From the NCBI GenBank assembly GCA_910586225.1, contig CAJUIL010000001.1, positions 1-64,000 on the forward strand: DNA of 64,000 nt, written 5' to 3'. The notes beneath the pieces were generated by a model, which was given only the letters and a program-made list of their open reading frames with translations, did no database searches and had not been told where the DNA came from. Of this stretch, positions 58,621 to 64,000 are shown one piece after another; the first letter of the stretch is position 1; each line of letters opens with the position of its first letter. The position numbers were made by a program, and so were the translations under genes. The stretch comes from an uncultured Eubacterium sp. GTDB taxonomy: Bacteria > Bacillota > Clostridia > Lachnospirales > Lachnospiraceae.

Positions 58621-58671
58621 CATGGCAAAAACCGAAAGTGTACACTAGGTACCTTGTAGATTTTTGCCATG
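58621..58671. repeat. palindromic element after the VapD-like gene
   Basis: CATGGCAAAAA (58621-58631) and TTTTTGCCATG (58661-58671) form an 11-bp stem. Its 29-nt loop contains two perfect palindromes, AGTGTACACT (58637-58646) and AGGTACCT (58647-58654). It lies between convergent vapD-like and polC genes and may serve as a bidirectional terminator, although T-runs are short. Confidence 0.6.
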
Positions 58672-58683
58672 TGCTATCGAAAA

Positions 58684-61600
58684 TTAAGCAAAATCAAAGA
58701 TCGACAACTGATTCGACTCCGGAATCCCTCCTAAGATCCCCAAATCCCCCATCAGATCCGCAACCGACTTACTAACCTTAGACCTCTGCCTAAAATCATC
58801 CTTAGACAAAAACGGCCCATCCTTAACCGCTTCAACCACGCCGTCTGCGGCCTTTTCGCCCATCCCATCGATCGCGCTGAGCGCTGGCATCAGCTTTCCG
58901 TCAATAATCTGAAAGTGGCGCGCTTTTACAAGGTTTAGGTCAATCGGGCAAAAGTCAAAGCCCCGCGCATACATTTCCTGCACGATCTTCATATCCTTAA
59001 CCGTATCCTGCTCCTTTTTTGTCAGCGTATCTTTACGTCTTTCGTAATCCCTCATAAAATGCTCCAGCTTCTCCCGTCCTTGGCACATCAGCTCATAGTT
59101 AAACGATGTGGCGCGGATGGAAAAATAAGCCGCGTAATAAGCAAGCGGATAAAATACCTTGCAGTAGGCGATCCGCCACGCCATCATTACATACGCCGCC
59201 GCGTGCGCCTTCGGGAACATATATTTGATCTTTTGGCAGGACCAGATATACCAGTCTGGTACGTCATGCTCCTTCATTGCCGCGATCCATTCGTCTTTTA
59301 AGCCCTTGCCCTTGCGCACCGACTCCATAATCGTAAACGAAAGCTCGCTTTCCAGCCCCATTCCGATCAGATAGATCATAATGTCGTCACGCGTACAAAT
59401 TGCTGTAGAGATCGTGGCCTTGCCTTCTTCGATCAATGTCTGCGCGTTTCCAAGCCATACATCCGTCCCGTGCGAAAGGCCGGAAATCCGTACAAGGTCG
59501 GAAAACGACTGCGGCTTTGTATCAATCAACATCTGAATTACAAATTCCGTCCCAAATTCCGGGATACCCAGCGACCCGACCGTACAGCCGCCGATATCGT
59601 CCGGTGTGATGCCCAATGCATCCGTACTTTTAAAGATTGACATCACCGCCGCATCATCGAGCGGAATGTCAGTCGCATGGAGTCCGGTCAAATCCTCCAG
59701 CATACGGATCATGGTCGGATCGTCGTGTCCGAGTATGTCCAGCTTTAGCAGGTTATGGTCAATCGAATGGTATTCAAAATGGGTCGTAATAATATCCGTC
59801 GACATATCGTTCGCCGGATGCTGGATCGGCGTAAACGAATAAATCTCCTCGCCCATCGGCAGTACGACAATGCCGCCCGGATGCTGTCCCGTCGTCCGCC
59901 GGATGCCGACGCAGCCTTGTACGATACGGTTGATCTCGCAGAAGCGTTTATGGACGCCCCGCTCTTCATAATAGCGCTTCACATAGCCAAACGCCGTCTT
60001 ATCCGCCAGCGTGCCGATCGTGCCCGCCCGGAACGTCTGTCCCGCGCCAAAAATAACCTCTGTATATTTATGCGCCTTACTCTGGTAATCTCCAGAAAAA
60101 TTCAGGTCAATATCCGGCTCCTTATTGCCCTTAAATCCTAAAAACGTCTCAAATGGAATATCAAATCCAGCCTTAACCAACGGCTTGCCGCACTCTGGGC
60201 ACACACGGTCCGGCATATCGCAGCCAGAGCGTCCGCTGTAAGCCTTTACCTTTTCCGAATCAAAATCGCTGAAATGGCAGCCTTCGCAGTAATAATGCGG
60301 GCTAAGCGGATTGACCTCCGTGATCCCGGCCATCGTAGCGACAAAAGACGAACCGACCGAACCTCTGGAACCTACGAGATAGCCGTCCTCCACCGATTTC
60401 CATACGAGCTTTTGCGCAATGATATACATCACCGCATATCCGTTGGAAATAATAGAGTTCAGCTCCCGCTCCAGCCTTTGATAAACAATATCCGGCAGCT
60501 CCTCCCCGTACATCTCGTGCGCTTTGTTATAACAAATATCCCGCAGCATTTGATCCGAATTTTCAATGACCGGAGGCGCCTTATCCGGACGCACCGGAGA
60601 GATCCTTTCGCACATATCGCAGATCCGGTTTGGATTTGTGATCACGACCTCCTCTGCCTTGCTGCTTCCCAGATAGGCAAATTCCTCCAGCATCTCCTCT
60701 GTCGTATGTAAAAACAGCGGCGCCTGCTCATCCGCATCCTTAAAACCATGTCCCGCCATAATGATCCTGCGGTATTCCGCGTCCTGCGGATTCAAAAAAT
60801 GCACATCGCACGTCGCCACGACCGGCTTGTGAAAATCCTCACCCAAGGCTACGATCTTACGGTTGATGTCCCACAAATCCTCCTTGGAATTGACCGGATA
60901 CTTTTCCTCGCGCAGCATAAACGCATTGTTGCCGTTCGGCTGTATTTCCAGATAGTCATAAAAATTGACGATGCGCGCGACCTCTGTCTGCGGCCTGCCA
61001 AGCAGCAATGCCTGATACAGCTCTCCCGCTTCACAGGCGGAACCAAGCAGCAGCCCCTCGCGGTAACGCATCAGCTCGCTTTTTGGAATACGCGGACGCT
61101 TGTTAAAATACGTCAGGTGTGACATCGACACAAGACGGTACAGATTGACCCGCCCATAATCATTCGTCGCCAAAATGATCGCATGGTACGTCGGCATCTT
61201 CATGATCTGCTGCGGCGTCGCCTTACCCTGCGCATTCAGCGCATCCAAGTCATCAATCCCCCGGTCGCCCAGCATACTGATAAATTTTGCAAAGATCTCA
61301 GCCGTACACTCCGCATCCTCTACCGCGCGGTGATGGTTTTTCAGCGAAATATGCAGCTCCTTAGCCACCGTATCCAGCTTAAAGCGATTTAAGCCCGGCA
61401 GCAGGTATCTTGCCATCGCCACCGTATCCACAACGGTAAAATCACACGCAAGATCAAAATCCGCACAATTTTTGCGGATAAAGCCCATATCAAATTCCGC
61501 GTTGTGCGCCACCATCACGCTTCCTTTGCAAAACTCCATAAACTCTGGCAAAACCTGCGCGATCTCCGGCTGGCCGACCAGCATATCATCACGGATCCCG

Positions 61601-63213
61601 GTCAGCTCCTCGATCGCAAACGGCAGCGGTACTTTTGGATCGACAAACTGAGAAAAACGGTCCACAAGCTTTCCGCCGACGACCTTGACAGCCCCGATTT
61701 CAATGATCTTGTGCACATTCGGGCTAAGCCCTGTTGTCTCCAAGTCAAATACTACATACGAATCAAGCAGGCTTTGTCCCTTCGGCTCATGCACAATGCT
61801 TTTTAGATCGTCCACCAGGTACGCTTCCACGCCGTAGATGATCTTAAAATCAGACCCCTTTGGGATGGCGTGGTTCGCGATCGGAAACGCCTGGATCGCC
61901 CCATGGTCCGTGATCGCAAGCGCCTTATGTCCCCATGCGATCGCTTGGTTGATAATATCCCCCACGTCCGATATACCGTCCATATCGCTCATTTTCGTAT
62001 GACAGTGCAGCTCAATCCGCTTTTTCGGACTCGTATCCATCCGGCGCACGACAAAATCCGGAATTTTCTTAATGCCCGCGATAGAACTAAGCGTCAGCTC
62101 GCTGTCAAACCGATCAAACGCCGTCACGCCCTTGATCTTTAAAAACGCGCCCTTTTTCACCTCGCCAAGCAGCTCGCCCAACTGGTCATTTTTCGAAAAA
62201 ATCTTAATCACGATCGAATCCGTAAAATCCGTCAGCGTAACGATCACAATGCTCTTTTCCCCGCTGCGAAGCTCTCTTGTATCCACCGAGAGCACCTGGC
62301 CGCGGATCGCGATCTCGCCCATCTCACCCTCGATCTGGTCGATGGCAACCGCCTCGTCCTCAAAATCCCTGCCATAGACGACATCCGGATTGTCCGAGCG
62401 CCGCAGCGGATAATCTCTGCGGAAGCTTCCTCTGGCAGGCTGCCCCTTCTTCCCCGCTGCCTGTTCGGATTTCGCGGAGCCAGCAGACGCCAAGCCCGCA
62501 CGATCCTCCTTCAAAGACTTGCCCGCAGACGCTTGATCCGTCCCTTGTCCAAAACCGCCGTAGCTGCCCGGCTCCCCAGCTCCCCCAGACGCATCCAAAG
62601 CCGCAGCGTCCGCAGCATCCAACGGCTGCCCACGCTGCAATCCGCTCAGTATCCGCCGAATCTCATTTGTAAGCTGCTGGTCGCTGTCTTTTTTATGGCT
62701 GTTATCCTTCTTTTTCTCAAACACTGGCTCGATCGTAAGCTCCATACCGCAGCGGTCGCGTACGATCTTATACAAGATCTCCAAAAGCTCATCCGAACGC
62801 TCCCGCGCCACGATCGAATCTTCAAGGTACAGCCTCATATGGTGCTCTGCGTCAAACTCCAGCCGCGCACAGCGGAATAGATTATAAATTAAAAGACTGT
62901 ACACTTTCATTTCTTCCAGTATACTGTCTTTATAAATATCCATCAGCGTTTCCGGCGTATACTGCGCGGAAAGCTGATAGCGCTCTATGATCTTCACCGT
63001 TAGCTCCTGCTGCGGAAACAGCTGGTTTTTCATGTTCCGCTCCAACTGGAAAATATTTTTCTTCTGGATCAGCCTCGTCCCATGCAGATACACCCGAAGG
63101 TGTGTGCGGGCCCGGTTTGACACGACCCGCTGCACCTGCACATTGGATAATAGCTGCTGCATTTCCCCGTTTACCTTTAAGACAGGAAACACCTCAAAAA
63201 AGCCTTTCTCCAT
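58684..63213 (-). CDS. polC: DNA polymerase III alpha subunit, PolC type
   Basis: A 1509-aa Gram-positive replicative polymerase. An N-terminal and OB region covers about 1-400, with an unusual low-complexity Gly/Ala/Ser-rich insertion at about 190-265. A PHP domain (IELHCHTKMSDMDG) is split by the 3'-5' exonuclease (YVVFDLETTGLSPN). The palm has catalytic acidic residues in PDIDLNFSGDYQ, with a zinc-binding CEGC...CPECG pair before it, and C-terminal helix-hairpin-helix motifs (LSAIDGMGEKAADGV). AGGGAG lies 9 nt before the ATG. It starts 19 nt after ispG. Confidence 0.97.
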   Translation of the reverse strand: MEKGFFEVFPVLKVNGEMQQLLSNVQVQRVVSNRARTHLRVYLHGTRLIQKKNIFQLERNMKNQLFPQQELTVKIIERYQLSAQYTPETLMDIYKDSILEEMKVYSLLIYNLFRCARLEFDAEHHMRLYLEDSIVARERSDELLEILYKIVRDRCGMELTIEPVFEKKKDNSHKKDSDQQLTNEIRRILSGLQRGQPLDAADAAALDASGGAGEPGSYGGFGQGTDQASAGKSLKEDRAGLASAGSAKSEQAAGKKGQPARGSFRRDYPLRRSDNPDVVYGRDFEDEAVAIDQIEGEMGEIAIRGQVLSVDTRELRSGEKSIVIVTLTDFTDSIVIKIFSKNDQLGELLGEVKKGAFLKIKGVTAFDRFDSELTLSSIAGIKKIPDFVVRRMDTSPKKRIELHCHTKMSDMDGISDVGDIINQAIAWGHKALAITDHGAIQAFPIANHAIPKGSDFKIIYGVEAYLVDDLKSIVHEPKGQSLLDSYVVFDLETTGLSPNVHKIIEIGAVKVVGGKLVDRFSQFVDPKVPLPFAIEELTGIRDDMLVGQPEIAQVLPEFMEFCKGSVMVAHNAEFDMGFIRKNCADFDLACDFTVVDTVAMARYLLPGLNRFKLDTVAKELHISLKNHHRAVEDAECTAEIFAKFISMLGDRGIDDLDALNAQGKATPQQIMKMPTYHAIILATNDYGRVNLYRLVSMSHLTYFNKRPRIPKSELMRYREGLLLGSACEAGELYQALLLGRPQTEVARIVNFYDYLEIQPNGNNAFMLREEKYPVNSKEDLWDINRKIVALGEDFHKPVVATCDVHFLNPQDAEYRRIIMAGHGFKDADEQAPLFLHTTEEMLEEFAYLGSSKAEEVVITNPNRICDMCERISPVRPDKAPPVIENSDQMLRDICYNKAHEMYGEELPDIVYQRLERELNSIISNGYAVMYIIAQKLVWKSVEDGYLVGSRGSVGSSFVATMAGITEVNPLSPHYYCEGCHFSDFDSEKVKAYSGRSGCDMPDRVCPECGKPLVKAGFDIPFETFLGFKGNKEPDIDLNFSGDYQSKAHKYTEVIFGAGQTFRAGTIGTLADKTAFGYVKRYYEERGVHKRFCEINRIVQGCVGIRRTTGQHPGGIVVLPMGEEIYSFTPIQHPANDMSTDIITTHFEYHSIDHNLLKLDILGHDDPTMIRMLEDLTGLHATDIPLDDAAVMSIFKSTDALGITPDDIGGCTVGSLGIPEFGTEFVIQMLIDTKPQSFSDLVRISGLSHGTDVWLGNAQTLIEEGKATISTAICTRDDIMIYLIGMGLESELSFTIMESVRKGKGLKDEWIAAMKEHDVPDWYIWSCQKIKYMFPKAHAAAYVMMAWRIAYCKVFYPLAYYAAYFSIRATSFNYELMCQGREKLEHFMRDYERRKDTLTKKEQDTVKDMKIVQEMYARGFDFCPIDLNLVKARHFQIIDGKLMPALSAIDGMGEKAADGVVEAVKDGPFLSKDDFRQRSKVSKSVADLMGDLGILGGIPESNQLSIFDFA

Positions 63214-63232
63214 CCTCTTTCACTCCCTATCT

Positions 63233-64000
63233 TCAGCCGTTCCAATGCAAAAGCTCCTCACGCAGCGCTGGCAAAAGCTCATGCTCCGGCAGCTTTTTAA
63301 CGATCTGACCATGACGGATCAAAAGCCCCTCGCCACAGCCTCCGGCAATGCCGATATCCGCTTCCTTTGCCTCTCCCGGCCCATTTACAACACAGCCCAT
63401 GACTGCTACCTTGATATCCAGCGGGATATCCGCCACCATCTCCTCCACTTGGTTCGCAAGCCCGATCAGATCGATCTTCGTCCTGCCGCACGTCGGACAG
63501 GAAACGACCTCAATCCCTCCCTTGCGCAGCCCAAGTGTCCGCAAAATAAGCTTTGCCGAGCGGATCTCCTCTACCGGATCCCCGGTCAGCGAAACACGTA
63601 TCGTATCTCCGATCCCTTGGTGGAGAATCAGCCCCAGCCCGACCGCAGATTTGATATTTCCGCTTAAAAGCGTTCCCGCCTCGGTAATGCCCACGTGGAG
63701 CGGATGGTCAGTCTGTCCGGCAATCAGTTCATGCGCGCGGACGCACATCAGCACATCTGAGGACTTAATGCTGATGACTAGGTTGTCATAGCCCATATCC
63801 TCAATGCGCTTCACCTGTAAAAGCGCACTCTCTACGAGTCCCTGCGCTGTGACCCCGTGGTATTTTTCCACCAGCTCCTTTTCCAAAGAACCGCTGTTTA
63901 CGCCGACGCGTATTGGGATCCCACGCTCCTTTGCCGCATCCACAACCGCCTGTACGCGCTCCTTTGCGCCAATATTGCCCGGATTGATCCGTATCTTATC
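63233..64000 (-). CDS. ispG: 4-hydroxy-3-methylbut-2-enyl diphosphate synthase (3' part, partial)
   Basis: The visible 255 codons are the C-terminal portion of the MEP-pathway enzyme converting MEcPP to HMBPP; the gene continues beyond the right edge of the window. The frame is open to the last base (DKIRINPGNIGAKE). The 4Fe-4S ligands are visible (VVSCPTCGRTK and GCVVNGPGEAKEADIG), along with the family phrase GITEAGTLLSGNIKSAVGLG. polC follows 19 nt after the stop. An internal ATG at 63943 is not the start. Confidence 0.95.
   Translation of the reverse strand, partial: DKIRINPGNIGAKERVQAVVDAAKERGIPIRVGVNSGSLEKELVEKYHGVTAQGLVESALLQVKRIEDMGYDNLVISIKSSDVLMCVRAHELIAGQTDHPLHVGITEAGTLLSGNIKSAVGLGLILHQGIGDTIRVSLTGDPVEEIRSAKLILRTLGLRKGGIEVVSCPTCGRTKIDLIGLANQVEEMVADIPLDIKVAVMGCVVNGPGEAKEADIGIAGGCGEGLLIRHGQIVKKLPEHELLPALREELLHWNG

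Noticed and set aside
1..64000. CRISPR array, insertion sequence or prophage
   Set aside because: No regularly spaced direct repeats, transposase-like ORF or phage structural gene was recognised.

Overview
The window reads as chromosome of a motile, low-to-mid GC Clostridia, most likely a Lachnospiraceae relative (inference). The evidence is the Gram-positive flagellar/chemotaxis operon order (codY next to flgB ... sigD ... rpsB-tsf), the Firmicute-type PolC replicase, CheC/CheD/FliY-type chemotaxis, SD-rich translation starts and sigma-A promoters of TTGNNN-17-TATNNT type. There are no rRNA genes, insertion sequences, prophage or CRISPR arrays.

Positions 1-38319 hold, almost entirely on the minus strand, one long fla/che gene train. 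In transcription order it runs codY | flgB flgC fliE fliF fliG fliH fliI fliJ motE-like fliK flgD TIGR02530-like flgE flbD motA motB fliL fliM fliY cheY fliO fliP fliQ fliR flhB flhA flhF flhG PilZ cheB cheA cheW cheC cheD, a small membrane protein, fliA/sigD, a small Lys-rich protein, a SwrB-like protein, an MltG-like protein | rpsB tsf. Together these encode the rod, MS-ring, switch, export gate and ATPase, hook, stator, the chemotaxis phosphorelay and the flagellar sigma factor. Flagellin, cheR, receptors, flgK/L and fliD are not here. Promoter-like sites lie before flgB, flgD, cheY and rpsB, and several intercistronic stem-loops without U-tracts punctuate the train.

Positions 38320-45240 hold codY regulation, a tRNA-Glu(CTC), galE, an AraC regulator, a two-gene AAA ATPase plus PD-(D/E)XK-like cassette, a paired SMR/EamA transporter and the attenuated infC-rpmI-rplT operon; infC appears to start with ATT. 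Positions 45241-49336 hold a CoA-disulfide-reductase-like/rhodanese/sulfite-reductase-like/ferredoxin fusion, a PHP phosphoesterase and a small gene preceded by a sigma-D-type promoter. Positions 49337-57660 hold two HipA-like kinases flanking an XRE regulator, downstream of a HAD phosphatase, ppk, ppx/HD and pheA. Positions 57830-58671 hold a VapD-like two-gene cassette, followed by polC and the 3' part of ispG.

The accessory candidates for undescribed biology are the dual-kinase/XRE cassette, the ATPase/nuclease-like pair, the VapD-like pair with an unrecognised acidic partner, the sigma-D-linked small gene, and the mutually exclusive hairpins between flgE and flbD.
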